Positions 39,403 to 47,515 of a stretch of 64,000 nt of DNA are shown piece after piece; positions within the stretch are counted from its first letter, which is position 1; every line of letters begins with the position of its first letter. The notes under the pieces are model-generated. The model made no database searches. It was given only the letters and a program-made list of their open reading frames with translations, and was not told where the DNA came from. The stretch spans positions 3,802,542 to 3,866,541 of the forward strand of contig NC_015856.1 in the NCBI RefSeq assembly GCF_000221045.1. Reading direction: 5' to 3'. The position numbers and the translations under genes were made by a program. This DNA comes from Collimonas fungivorans Ter331 (lineage in GTDB: Bacteria; Pseudomonadota; Gammaproteobacteria; Burkholderiales; Burkholderiaceae_D).

Positions 39403-39548
39403 GAGCGGTATTTCTTTTAGTTCTCGCTGATTCGAGCAAGAGTCTTCGGCAAAGCGTAGACCTGGGGATTTGGGGCCAGTAGCGACAATCCTGAAGCTAC
39501 GGATCAACGGCAGCCTGAACTGCCCGCGCGGAGAACGCAGGAATTTTT

Positions 39549-39758
39549 TTAATGACATTCGATGCTCCTTATACCTACTCTAGTAACGGCTTGGGTGGCA
39601 CACCTGGCGAGGCTTTCCGATGAGATTAATTGCTTGAAGGCGCTCGTGGCCTTCTGCCGCGATACGGTGGCGCGCACCCAGGCGTTCTTGACGACAGGCT
39701 GCGCGCGCACGTCAGCAAAGGCCGACGCCAAAAGCGCAGACAGAATGAAAAATTTCAA
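39549..39758 (-). pseudogene. 5' fragment of a PCu(A)C copper chaperone gene
   Basis: From a TTG at 39758 the frame gives a signal peptide (KFFILSALLASAFADVRA) followed by PVVKNAWVRATVSRQKATSA, the start of PCu(A)C (DUF461) periplasmic copper chaperones (VxxAWVRATVPxQKATGAF). The similarity then breaks off at about residue 45, and the H/M copper-binding region is absent. The gene is truncated where it meets the TonB receptor leader. Together with the DUF2946 gene upstream it is the relic of a copper-handling operon. Confidence 0.65.
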
Positions 39759-39919
39759 AAGATATCCAGTGTCAAATCGACCAACCCACATCCAACGCAG
39801 GGGCCGAAATCGATTGGCGGCATCACCCAATGGCGCGAAATTATCGGGCCGAGCCTTGAGCGGAAATTACGGAAGCCGGACACGCATAGCACATGCGGGT
39901 CAAGCCAGCGGCGACAGGA

Positions 39920-40312
39920 TCAGACTGGTATGGGAGGCGCGCGAGATTGCGCAACAGTCCATATAGGAAGGGGCTGCGGAGACTGGAAGAAAAGGACGGG
40001 GTAAATATCCTGCGTTTCGATCAGGGGGGTGGTAAATCCTGAATTCGGCGGTAAGGCGAACGAGCCGGCGTGCGTGGCACAGAACGGACAATGTTCAAGG
40101 TGGATTGAATCTTGCGTGGTCGGTTCGGAAACCCCTCCCCTGTCAACGCTCACATCGACGAATTTCGTGCGGCCGGCGCTGCAAATCTCGGTCCAGATTT
40201 CACCTCGAGACACCGAAAGGGCATGAGAAATCGATGGCGCCAGCGCACCGAAGATCATCGCAAAACACGCGATCCAGGCGGCGAAGCGGCGAGTGACTCT
40301 TTTCATTCCCAT
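39920..40312 (-). CDS. DUF2946 family exported protein
   Basis: 130 aa. Signal peptide (RRFAAWIACFAMIFGALAPSISHA), a Cys in the EICSA motif, and the family hallmark HCPFCATH with two Cys and two His in the middle. A Pro/Ser-rich C-terminus follows. DUF2946 proteins are encoded with PCu(A)C chaperones and TonB copper receptors, which suggests a metal (copper) role; here the neighbouring chaperone gene is broken. Confidence 0.8.
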   Translation of the reverse strand: MGMKRVTRRFAAWIACFAMIFGALAPSISHALSVSRGEIWTEICSAGRTKFVDVSVDRGGVSEPTTQDSIHLEHCPFCATHAGSFALPPNSGFTTPLIETQDIYPVLFFQSPQPLPIWTVAQSRAPPIPV

Positions 40313-40564
40313 GAAGAAAGTATATCAGCGTACGCAGTATTTCGTAAGCCGCAAGGGTCCACTTCAGAATACGCACTACACGCGACTTGAATGTTTTACT
40401 TCTCCTAATCCGGTCGCTAGGCGGGAAATTCACTTTATCTCTATTTTTGTAAAAAATGGCACTCAATTGTTAACAATATAAGTAATATATCCTCAAAGCA
40501 ATTCCTCGCATCGGATGAGATGAGGCTAAGTAACCCGAAATTAGAAACCAGGGAGCCGTCGGTC

Positions 40565-41164
40565 ATGAGTACTACATCACCATCAAGAATCAGCGATGCT
40601 CGGCGTGCCAGCCGAGCAATTGGTGTAATGTTTTTCAGCGTCTTTGGTGGTGCTTGGCTAATCTTGTGGAGTTATTCGGTATTCGGGGTAGCCCCTATTG
40701 TCCTAGGGGGCGTCGTCACAGCGACGATCATATTATTTTCTTGCGCACTATTGCGATATCGCAGATATCGAGACGCATTAGCGGCAGACGCTAATTCTCC
40801 CGAAAGACGGCGAACAGCGCGCGTTTTTAATATAGTAAATGCAGTTCAATGGACACTCATTATTATTGTTGCCAATGTTTTCTCAAATTTTGGCATGACT
40901 TCGTGGATTGTCCCCTCTATTATTTTTATCGTTGGCCTACACTTCTTACCCTTGGCCCGTGTCTTTTCAAACCGAGCTCACTATGTCACCGGAAGCTCGT
41001 TGATGTTGCTAGCCATCGCCTATCCACTATTTGCTCAAGCTGGTGCCAGCGACCCAGTCGGATGCCTTGGTGCCGGCATCATTCTTTGGGCTAGCGCAGT
41101 GTGGGGGTTATGTACTAGCCCCACCTCAGGAACACGAATGATTGACGTACCTAATAAACGTTAG
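40565..41164 (+). CDS. Membrane protein of unknown function
   Basis: 199 aa with about six hydrophobic segments (for example GVMFFSVFGGAWLILWSYSV, VVTATIILFSCALL, WTLIIIVANVF, IIFIVGLHFLPLARVF, LMLLAIAYPLFAQ). No domain recognised. Base composition is AT-richer than the core genes and codon use differs, suggesting transfer. GGGAG precedes the ATG at 40565. Isolated, with long flanking spacers. Confidence 0.6.
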   Translation: MSTTSPSRISDARRASRAIGVMFFSVFGGAWLILWSYSVFGVAPIVLGGVVTATIILFSCALLRYRRYRDALAADANSPERRRTARVFNIVNAVQWTLIIIVANVFSNFGMTSWIVPSIIFIVGLHFLPLARVFSNRAHYVTGSSLMLLAIAYPLFAQAGASDPVGCLGAGIILWASAVWGLCTSPTSGTRMIDVPNKR

Positions 41165-41289
41165 TTATATGAAGCGATCCCGTTATCGGCAATTTTAACT
41201 ATCTTAAACGGACATCCGTGTGGGGACCGCGAAAGCGGCCCATGTCAGTCTCACGATTTCGTTCTTTGAATACGGGCTTCTTATGAAAG

Positions 41290-41463
41290 CTACTGCGGTT
41301 TATTTTCATGACTGATATCGACGCAGTCTTCCTTGACTTTCCGCTCTATTTTTTCTGTTTGTTTCCTCTCGTCTTGATGTTCTTCAGCGACCTCTTTACT
41401 CGGTCCATGTTCAACTTCAGCTTTTATTTCCTTGGGAATGGCTCCTGTAAAAGTTTTCATCAT
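41290..41463 (-). CDS. Small charged protein (57 aa)
   Basis: ATG at 41463 (ATGATG; GAGGGGGCAAA upstream) to TAG 41290. The product, MMKTFTGAIPKEIKAEVEHG onward, is dominated by Glu/Lys/Gln/His and ends KPQ, with one Cys. The strong ribosome-binding site makes translation credible. No family recognised. It lies 35 bp downstream of the hemerythrin gene on the same strand, so may share its transcript. Confidence 0.55.
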   Translation of the reverse strand: MMKTFTGAIPKEIKAEVEHGPSKEVAEEHQDERKQTEKIERKVKEDCVDISHENKPQ

Positions 41464-41497
41464 TTTGCCCCCTCATCATATTGGTGATACGACCTTA

Positions 41498-41941
41498 TCA
41501 AGATGATTCGTCTTTCCGAGCTTGCATAACCTCACCTAGCTGAACGAGATCAAGATTAGTCTTTCTCACTTTGGGAAACATCGTGCCCTCTTCTTCGCTG
41601 ACATGATGATCGATTTGTTCCGAGAGCACGGTAACTTTGGCATCGTATAGTTCCTCGCCTGGCTCCATGCCTGCGATCTCTGCAATCAACTCCTTTGCAC
41701 TGGCATGCTCCACTAGCGCCTCGTCCATCAGATCGTCATCTTTGATGGCCTCGCGCACGGCGGGATAAAATATTTCTTCTTCGATTATCGTATGCAAAGT
41801 CAAGGCATCGCAGATTTGGTCCGCAATCTTTTTCTTTCCAATTTTGGAGCGATCAGTAAGTCCCTCGAACTCCTTGAACATCGCCTTGACCTTCTTATGG
41901 TCGCCGATCAGCAATTCGATCGCATCGTTAGGTTTTTTCAT
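41498..41941 (-). CDS. Hemerythrin domain protein
   Basis: 147 aa four-helix hemerythrin-type protein. Candidate diiron ligands are spaced as in the family: His15 (LIGDHKKVK), His50 and Glu54 (TLHTIIEEEIFYP), His79 (VEHASAKELI), HH112-113 and Glu117 (DHHVSEEEGTMFP). Could bind O2 or NO or act as a stress protein. Sits in the AT-richer island. Confidence 0.92.
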   Translation of the reverse strand: MKKPNDAIELLIGDHKKVKAMFKEFEGLTDRSKIGKKKIADQICDALTLHTIIEEEIFYPAVREAIKDDDLMDEALVEHASAKELIAEIAGMEPGEELYDAKVTVLSEQIDHHVSEEEGTMFPKVRKTNLDLVQLGEVMQARKDESS

Positions 41942-42352
41942 AATTTCCTCTTTTCTGTAAAGACACCGGAGAAAAAATGGTGCGCTTTCGCGAATAGAAA
42001 GTATGTTCGGTGACTAACACCCTCATTGGAAAAAATAAAAATCTGTTCGCGTCTCAGCCTATTTAGAACGAAGCTTTTTGGCGCCTTAGCGATATGCCGG
42101 CCCATTCTTTATAGTCCATTAATCCCTTCCCGTGATTGACGCAAGCCGGCACTCACAGCCAGTGAGATGTCATTGTATTTGCCAATTATTATTTTTATTG
42201 AGGCCGGTATATTTTTTTCAAAAAGTTGAAATTTTTTAATGGAATTCGCTATCAAGTATTTCTAACATTTAAGCGGCGCCAATGCGCTAACTAGCACACC
42301 ACAATGTCTGAGTTAATTTTTCTAGCCACATTGATATAAAGGAAGATAGGCA
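41942..42352. other. AT-rich intergenic region before the Imm51 gene
   Basis: About 410 bp without a gene. At 42091-42126 it contains the first copy of an imperfect direct repeat (GATATGCCGGCCC followed by T-rich sequence and TCCATtAaTCCC) whose second copy follows the Imm51 gene. An AAGGAAG sequence at 42341 begins the Imm51 ribosome-binding region. Confidence 0.5.
42091..42126 (+). repeat. Direct repeat, left copy, flanking Imm51
   Basis: GATATGCCGGCCC then TTCTTTATAGTCCATTAATC. About 28 of 35 bases match the right copy at 42844-42878, and both copies are preceded by GGCGCC. May be the 3' end left by loss of a tandem immunity-gene copy. Confidence 0.5.
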
Positions 42353-42814
42353 ATGAAGCTCGATACCATGACAAGGATCGCCGAGGAACAGGCGATCATA
42401 GGCATGCCGCAGGGCAAAAGCGACTTGGTAGATACGACAACGTTCACACCATTTTTTCTTATTGATGGCAGTTGTACGGCACTGGTTCTGCTGGATTCAA
42501 GTTTTGAAGAAAAAGCGCACATATTCCAAGAACGAGCAGAAGAAGGCTGGACCGGTAATGGGCTGGACTGGGATTCCGTTGCACAAGTGATCATTGCGGA
42601 GCAGTTGCCGCATTTGGCTGAGGAACTGACGTTCACTTCTGACGCCGATATTTTCTCTGTTTCTGGAACCAGAGCGAATTTGACTATGCTAGGCCTCGCG
42701 TTGAAAATCACCTTCGATGACGATCACATCCTCAGAGATATTTTGTTTCGCGCCAAGTTGCACGATAGTGGCCGAAGTGCCATAACAGAAAGTCTCCGAT
42801 CAACTCCAGCTTAA
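42353..42814 (+). CDS. Immunity protein, Imm51 family
   Basis: 153 aa, soluble, acidic. The central segment GNGLDWDSVAQVIIAEQLP, then LTFTSDADIFSVSG and a hydrophobic LTMLGLALKITF follow the Imm51 pattern (GNGYDW.S.A.V...E..P.L...i.FD.EA.MF). Imm51 proteins neutralise toxins of polymorphic or contact-dependent systems; no toxin gene is nearby, so it is an orphan. Flanked by imperfect direct repeats in the AT-richer island. Confidence 0.7.
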   Translation: MKLDTMTRIAEEQAIIGMPQGKSDLVDTTTFTPFFLIDGSCTALVLLDSSFEEKAHIFQERAEEGWTGNGLDWDSVAQVIIAEQLPHLAEELTFTSDADIFSVSGTRANLTMLGLALKITFDDDHILRDILFRAKLHDSGRSAITESLRSTPA

Positions 42815-43203
42815 CCGGCGCCAACCTGGTTGGGCCGAGCAAGGATATGCCGGCCCTTTTTTATTCCATCAGTCCCCCAGGGCTCGAATCCCGTAAACGC
42901 GGCTACGTAATCAGTGGGGCAGGTGCCGCCACCGTGCCGGCAGAGCGCAGCATCAAATCAAGGCCGCGCCATCTGTACGGTTAAACGAAGCGGCACATTT
43001 ATACAGGCACGCCCAAATGCTGGCCACGGTTGCGAAAGTTCCTTCATGTCGCGTCGCTGAGCCGAACTCAGATCGCTACTATCAAATTTGACAGTAGCCA
43101 ACAATTAAATTTGCCTAAATGATAGCGCTAACAATGGAAGATATTTCATGTTGCTTCCTTTTCCGCGCTCGCGAAAAGTCTTGGAAAAATTTTGGTAATT
43201 AAT
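42815..43203. other. Intergenic region Imm51 / transposase fragment
   Basis: About 390 bp, holding the second copy of the direct repeat and nothing else convincing. A stretch resembling a tRNA T-arm (42881-42893) lacks the rest of a tRNA. Confidence 0.4.
42844..42878 (+). repeat. Direct repeat, right copy, flanking Imm51
   Basis: GATATGCCGGCCC then TTTTTTATTCCATCAGTCCC. Pairs with 42091-42126. Confidence 0.5.
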
Positions 43204-43632
43204 ATGGCACAGTTGAAGAAATTGCATGATTGGCAATGGGAGCAAATAGAACGCAGCTTCCCCGGAAAAAGTAGTCTTCTTAGAAACGATAATCGTCTAT
43301 TCATCGAGGCTATATTCTGGATCGTAGAGCGTAAGGGAACATGGGCAGAATTGCCTCTTCAATATGGCAATTGGAGGGCGGTGTATATGCGTTTCCGGCG
43401 TTGGTGCGCCGCTGATTTCTGGAGGCGGCTGGCACGTAGTCGACGCATTGAGGATTACAGGGTGCGGTTCCTGCTGATACAGATCGAACAGTTTAGCCGC
43501 GATTATTTGCATCACACTCACCAGCTTAAGGAAAAGCGGGCGCGCAAAACATTAAACGTCGAGTCAGAAAATAATAAAGCTGTCTCGATAGAGGGTGTTT
43601 CAACTTCAATTCAAGCCGATAAGGTGCTGTAA
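43204..43632 (+). CDS. Truncated or domesticated IS5-type transposase N-terminal domain (DUF4096)
   Basis: 142 aa. Residues 1-80 (LHDWQWEQIERSFPGK, LFIEAIFWIVERKGTWAELP, NWRAVYMRFRRWCAADFW) are the DUF4096 DNA-binding domain found at the N-terminus of IS5/IS402-type transposases. The catalytic DDE domain is absent; instead there is a charged, Lys/Glu-rich tail. No terminal inverted repeats are evident nearby. Either an IS relic or a reused DNA-binding protein. ATG at 43204; weak ribosome-binding site. Confidence 0.7.
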   Translation: MAQLKKLHDWQWEQIERSFPGKSSLLRNDNRLFIEAIFWIVERKGTWAELPLQYGNWRAVYMRFRRWCAADFWRRLARSRRIEDYRVRFLLIQIEQFSRDYLHHTHQLKEKRARKTLNVESENNKAVSIEGVSTSIQADKVL

Positions 43633-43694
43633 AAGTACATCACGCACCAACGCATGATCCATAGTGCCAAAGTCGAATAAAGGCCGGGCTGGAT

Positions 43695-43766
43695 ACCTGA
43701 ATCCCGTTGCCCCTGGACGTAGAGTTGAACACGCCAAACATTTCCATCTTTTTTCGTGGGAATCAC
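43695..43766 (-). pseudogene. N-terminal fragment of a tyrosine-recombinase integrase
   Basis: From a GTG at 43766 leftward the frame reads IPTKKDGNVWRVQLYVQGQRDSG, split here as IPTKKDGNVWRVQLYV and GQRDSG: the arm-binding N-terminus of many phage/island integrases. After RDSG the similarity stops and the short frame ends soon after. Only 63 bp separate it from tRNA-Arg, the usual integration target for such enzymes. Confidence 0.55.
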
Positions 43767-43828
43767 GAATGGGGAAGGATCACCGGTGGCTTATGGCAAA
43801 TTGAAGGGGGAGTTAAAGAAAAGAGACT

Positions 43829-43903
43829 TGGTCCCGCCAACAGGAATCGGACCTGTATCTAGCGCTTAGGAGGCACTCGTTCTATCCATTGAACTATGGC
43901 GAG
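43829..43903 (-). tRNA. tRNA-Arg (anticodon CCU)
   Basis: 75-nt cloverleaf on the minus strand: acceptor CTCGCCA (43903-43897) pairs with TGGCGGG, followed by ACCA; D arm GTTC...GAAC; anticodon loop CTCCTAA with CCT; T arm ACAGG-TCCGATT-CCTGT. The 3' CCA is encoded. tRNA-Arg(CCU) genes are common island insertion sites, and an integrase relic adjoins it. Confidence 0.93.
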
Positions 43904-44033
43904 ACTTGCATTGCAGGCAGGAGTATAGCAAAAACCTGCATGGCCAAGATGAGGAAATAGCCACACATCGCCGCCGAGACACAGATTGGCCCTGGGAATG
44001 CTGCAATCGGGCCGACTTCTGTATGATTCCCTC

Positions 44034-45677
44034 ATGCCAATCTTCCAAAGCATCAAGTTCCGCCTGATTGGCCTCGGTATCCTGATTATCGTGGCCGGCA
44101 TCGGTCTACGCCTGTTTTTTGCGCTGCCTTTCGCCCAGGGACTGTTGCGCGACGAGGTGGCGGCCCAGCAATTGTCGATTGCGTCGTATATCGCACGCGA
44201 CATTGACCATAGCGTCCAGGCGCGCCAGGCACTGATCGCCGAACTGAGTTCGGCACTGCCGCCGGCGCTGCTGCAGCAGCCCGAGAAGCTGGCGATCTGG
44301 CTTGAGGAACGGCAGCGCGTCAATCCCCTGTTTAACAGCGGCCTGCTGGTGGTACGGCCGGATGGCGACGGCTTGCTGGCGGAATATCCGACGGTGGCCG
44401 GGCGCAGCGAGCTGGTTTTTTCCGAAGTCGGGTGGTTCCAGTCCGCCTTGCAGGCCGATACTCCGGTGATGGGCCGGCCGCAGCGCGGCCGCGCCAGCGG
44501 CGAACCGATCCTGATCATGGCGGCGCCGGTGCGCAACGCGGCGCGCCAGGTAGTGGCGGTGCTGGCGGGCGTGGTGGCGCTCAATACGCCCGGTTTTCTC
44601 GACCGCTTGCAGGAAACCCAGCTCGGCGTCAGCGGCGGGTTTCTGCTGGTGTCGCCGGCCGACAAGCTGTTCGTCGGCGCCAGCGATCCTGCCATGGTGC
44701 TGAAACCGACGCCGCCGGTCGGCGTCAACCTGCTGCACGACCGCGCCATGGCCGGTTACCGCGGCACCGGGATAACCATTAACGCCAAGGGCATCGAAGA
44801 ACTGTCGGCAATGGTGACGGTGCCCAGCACCGGCTGGTTTGTGGTCGCCCGCATGCCTACCGCGGAGGTGTTCCATCCGATTAACGCCATGCTTGGTTTC
44901 TATCTCAAGAACACGCTGCTGATCGTGGCCGGCATGATTGCCATCATGCTGCTGCTGTTGCCGCGCACTTTACGGCCGTTGACGGATGCCGCACATGCGA
45001 TGCGTGAAATGGCTGACGGCAAGCGCCAGCTGGCGCCGTTGCCGATCAGGCGCCAGGACGAGGTCGGCAGCCTGGTGCTGGGCTTCAACTACCTGGTGGA
45101 GCGGTTGCGCGACAAGGAAATGGCGCTGAAGGAGAGCGAAGCGCGCATGGCTTTCATGGCGCATCACGATGCGCTTACCGGCTTGTGCAACCGGGCCATG
45201 CTGGAGGACCGTTTACAGCAGGCGATGGCGCGCGCGCAGCGCGACGGCGGTCATTTTGCGCTGCTGTTTTGCGACCTCGACGATTTCAAGCCGATCAACG
45301 ACGAATACGGACACGAGGCCGGCGACGCCATCCTGCGCCAGGTAGCGGCGCGCCTGCAGGACGGCCGCCGCAGCACCGATACCGTGGCGCGCCTGGGCGG
45401 CGACGAGTTTGTGATCCTGCTGACGGACCTGAACGATACCCGCAATGCAGCGGTCGGCGTCGCCCAGCAATTGCTGGCGGCGATCGGCATACCGTTCAAT
45501 ATCGCCGGCACCATATTCGAGCTCAGCGCTTCGATCGGCATTGCCCTGTACTGCGGGGGCGGCATCTCTACTTCGCAATTGATGTCGCAGGCCGATATCG
45601 CCATGTATCAGGCCAAGCGGGCCGGCAAGAACGAGTTTTTCGTGTTCGACGAAACGCTGGAGCCTTTCCGCATCTAG
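44034..45677 (+). CDS. Diguanylate cyclase with periplasmic sensor and HAMP
   Basis: 547 aa. One N-terminal membrane helix (about residues 10-35), a periplasmic dCache-like region of about 250 residues, a second helix (LLIVAGMIAIMLLLLP), a HAMP-like segment (LRPLTDAAHAMREMADGK) and a C-terminal GGDEF domain starting at HHDALTGLCNRAMLEDRL. The active-site GGDEF is intact in ARLGGDEFVILL, so it probably makes c-di-GMP; an RxxD inhibitory site is not clear. Start at 44034. Confidence 0.92.
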   Translation: MPIFQSIKFRLIGLGILIIVAGIGLRLFFALPFAQGLLRDEVAAQQLSIASYIARDIDHSVQARQALIAELSSALPPALLQQPEKLAIWLEERQRVNPLFNSGLLVVRPDGDGLLAEYPTVAGRSELVFSEVGWFQSALQADTPVMGRPQRGRASGEPILIMAAPVRNAARQVVAVLAGVVALNTPGFLDRLQETQLGVSGGFLLVSPADKLFVGASDPAMVLKPTPPVGVNLLHDRAMAGYRGTGITINAKGIEELSAMVTVPSTGWFVVARMPTAEVFHPINAMLGFYLKNTLLIVAGMIAIMLLLLPRTLRPLTDAAHAMREMADGKRQLAPLPIRRQDEVGSLVLGFNYLVERLRDKEMALKESEARMAFMAHHDALTGLCNRAMLEDRLQQAMARAQRDGGHFALLFCDLDDFKPINDEYGHEAGDAILRQVAARLQDGRRSTDTVARLGGDEFVILLTDLNDTRNAAVGVAQQLLAAIGIPFNIAGTIFELSASIGIALYCGGGISTSQLMSQADIAMYQAKRAGKNEFFVFDETLEPFRI

Positions 45678-45753
45678 CGCGGAAAAGATGACGCAGGACT
45701 CAGCGCGAAAATTGCGCGAGTGCCTGCGACTGTTTGCTCAGAGGGGAAATTGC

Positions 45754-46233
45754 TTACTTGCTTTTTTGAGCCGGGGCCGGGACCGGGGCTGGGGTTGCAG
45801 CAGCAGCCGGCTTGCCGTCGAGTGGGAATGCGCAAACGAAATTCATCATGACCTCGGCCACCGAGTCCTTGGCCGGTGCGGCATAGGTCGAATTCTTCAG
45901 GGCGTCGCTGTGATCCACCCTTGCGCCGGCGCCGTCAGCCTCGGCAAACAGGATTTCCCGCTTCAGGCTCAAGGTCTTGGCTTTGCAATCGTATACGGTG
46001 AAATCCTGGTACGACTTAAAAGTCGGCAATACCTTGGCGTCGCCGTCATTCTTGCGCGCCTCCTTGAAGTTCCACATGGACCATGCTTCGCGGATGCCCT
46101 TGTTGTCCTTGATCGAATTCTGGTCCAGCTTGAGCTCTGCAGTATCGCTGGAGCCGACGGATTGCCAGTCGGGAGCAGCCTGGACGGCGACGCAAGCCAG
46201 GCCGAGAGTCAGGGTGAGCGCTAGTTTTTTCAT
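45754..46233 (-). CDS. Exported protein, surface-adhesin E-like
   Basis: 159 aa. Signal peptide MKKLALTLTLGLACVAVQA followed by a domain of about 110 residues with the pattern WQSVGSS...ELKLDQNSIKD...REAWSMWNF, YDCKAKTLSLKREILFA and a Cys late in the domain (NFVCAFP), resembling the surface-adhesin E family. The Ala/Pro-rich tail may be a linker. Role unknown. Confidence 0.7.
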   Translation of the reverse strand: MKKLALTLTLGLACVAVQAAPDWQSVGSSDTAELKLDQNSIKDNKGIREAWSMWNFKEARKNDGDAKVLPTFKSYQDFTVYDCKAKTLSLKREILFAEADGAGARVDHSDALKNSTYAAPAKDSVAEVMMNFVCAFPLDGKPAAAATPAPVPAPAQKSK

Positions 46234-46383
46234 GTGTGGATCCTTAAAAAGTGCAAGCTTGGTTTCGACTTTGCATAGTAAACATTAATTCCCATGATAA
46301 GGAAGCAATTTGGTAACAAAATGAAAAAGCCCCGTCTGCGACAGGGCTTTTTTGCTACAGCAGGAATACGTGAATGGAATGTC

Positions 46384-46674
46384 TTATGCCTTAGGTTTGG
46401 ACAGGCATTGTTTCATGAACGCCTTGCGGTCGTCGCCCTTCTTGCCGGTAGCGTCGACATTGCACGACTTCATTTTTTCTTGCTGTGTCGCAGGAGCCGC
46501 GGCTTCCGGCTTTTTGCTCAGGCAATCCTTCATGAAAGCTTTGCGGTCGTCGCCAGCCTTGCCGGTCGCATCCTTGTTGCATGTCGCCATCTTGCTTTGT
46601 TGCGAATTTGCGGCAAATACCGGGTTAAAAATAAAGCAGCAAGCGAGCAGTGCCAGACCTGTCAGTTTTTTCAT
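46384..46674 (-). CDS. psiF: PsiF repeat-containing periplasmic protein
   Basis: 96 aa. Signal peptide MKKLTGLALLACCFIFNPVFA, then two PsiF repeats: KMATCNKDATGKAGDDRKAF and KMKSCNVDATGKKGDDRKAF, each followed by M-K-x-C-L-S-K. In E. coli psiF is phosphate-starvation inducible; function unknown. Start at 46674 has GGAGAAAATC upstream; a longer frame to 46836 is unnecessary. Confidence 0.93.
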   Translation of the reverse strand: MKKLTGLALLACCFIFNPVFAANSQQSKMATCNKDATGKAGDDRKAFMKDCLSKKPEAAAPATQQEKMKSCNVDATGKKGDDRKAFMKQCLSKPKA

Positions 46675-46933
46675 GATTTTCTCCGTTTCCACAGTGAGGG
46701 TTACCGCATTATTCTGCGTCGATGCGGCTTGCTGCATTACAGCACGAAAATTGTCGGCTGCCAATATGTTAGCTATATGCTTATGCGGGCTTGGCATATG
46801 CAACCATTTATCCAGGCAAAACCGTGTGATATTCATAAACCGTATGATTCGTATGTGAAAGCGAAATTGGATTAGTCATTTCATATTGCATATACTGCAC
46901 TGCAACATAGACGACTAACTGAAAGGGAATATC

Positions 46934-47101
46934 ATGGCCAGCATCTCTCCTCCACTGCCGCTGTCAACACGCGCGATGCAAGCCCAAGCTCGCCCTGATA
47001 TGTACAAGACGGCTCAACAACAGCCAAGCCTGCTCGACAAGGTGCTGACCGTCTGGAGCGCGCCTTACAAGAAACTGAGCGGTTCTTTCCTGCGCTTCTG
47101 A
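46934..47101 (+). CDS. Small protein of unknown function (55 aa)
   Basis: ATG at 46934 with AAAGGGAATATC upstream, TGA at 47099-47101, and a strong terminator 30 bp later, so it looks like a real single-gene unit. The product has a Pro/Ser/Ala-rich N-terminus (MASISPPLPLSTRAM), a Gln-rich centre and a basic, aromatic C-terminus (DKVLTVWSAPYKKLSGSFLR). No family recognised. Confidence 0.6.
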   Translation: MASISPPLPLSTRAMQAQARPDMYKTAQQQPSLLDKVLTVWSAPYKKLSGSFLRF

Positions 47102-47131
47102 AAACAGGACACTGTCGGACCGGTTGGAACC

Positions 47132-47162
47132 AGCCCCGCTGCCTGCGGGGCTTTTTTTTTTG
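47132..47162 (+). terminator. Terminator after the 55-aa gene
   Basis: AGCCCCGC (47132-47139), TGCCT loop, GCGGGGCT (47145-47152), then ten T residues. Confidence 0.92.
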
Positions 47163-47346
47163 CCCACAGAAACGCCGGACTCCTCAACCACCCGAGTTAC
47201 CCACAGAAAATGTGCGCAAGCCTGTTGATAACCTCACCGTAAAAAATCCAAGCCTTTGATTCGCATCATCTTTTTTACAATGCTCGCAGCCGGATCAAAT
47301 CTCACTCTGGGAATAGTTGTCCACGCCTTTGCACGATCCGTACAGG

Positions 47347-47381
47347 CAAAAAAAAGCCCGCTCACCTTGCGGTTGCGGGCT
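47347..47381 (-). terminator. Terminator for the leftward small exported gene
   Basis: AGCCCGC (minus strand, from 47381) pairs with GCGGGCT (to 47355), followed on that strand by eight T residues. Confidence 0.8.
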
Positions 47382-47515
47382 GAATCCAAACCTTAGGAGG
47401 TGTTGGAGGAGACAGGTGCAACTATATGGCGACGCAGCAATCGTGTCTGCTTTATTTGTCTGATAACAGATATTCTTTATCTATATATCTGTACGATATT
47501 TATCGTCGGCGGGTT

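Larger units (their letters stand above)
47102..47515. other. Spacer with two terminators
   Basis: About 410 bp. Contains the terminator of the 55-aa gene and, at 47351-47381, a leftward terminator for the small exported gene at 47516. No coding potential that I trust. Confidence 0.5.

Noticed and set aside
42881-42893. tRNA T-arm-like sequence GGCTCGAATCCCG
   Set aside because: No acceptor, D or anticodon arms can be built around it.
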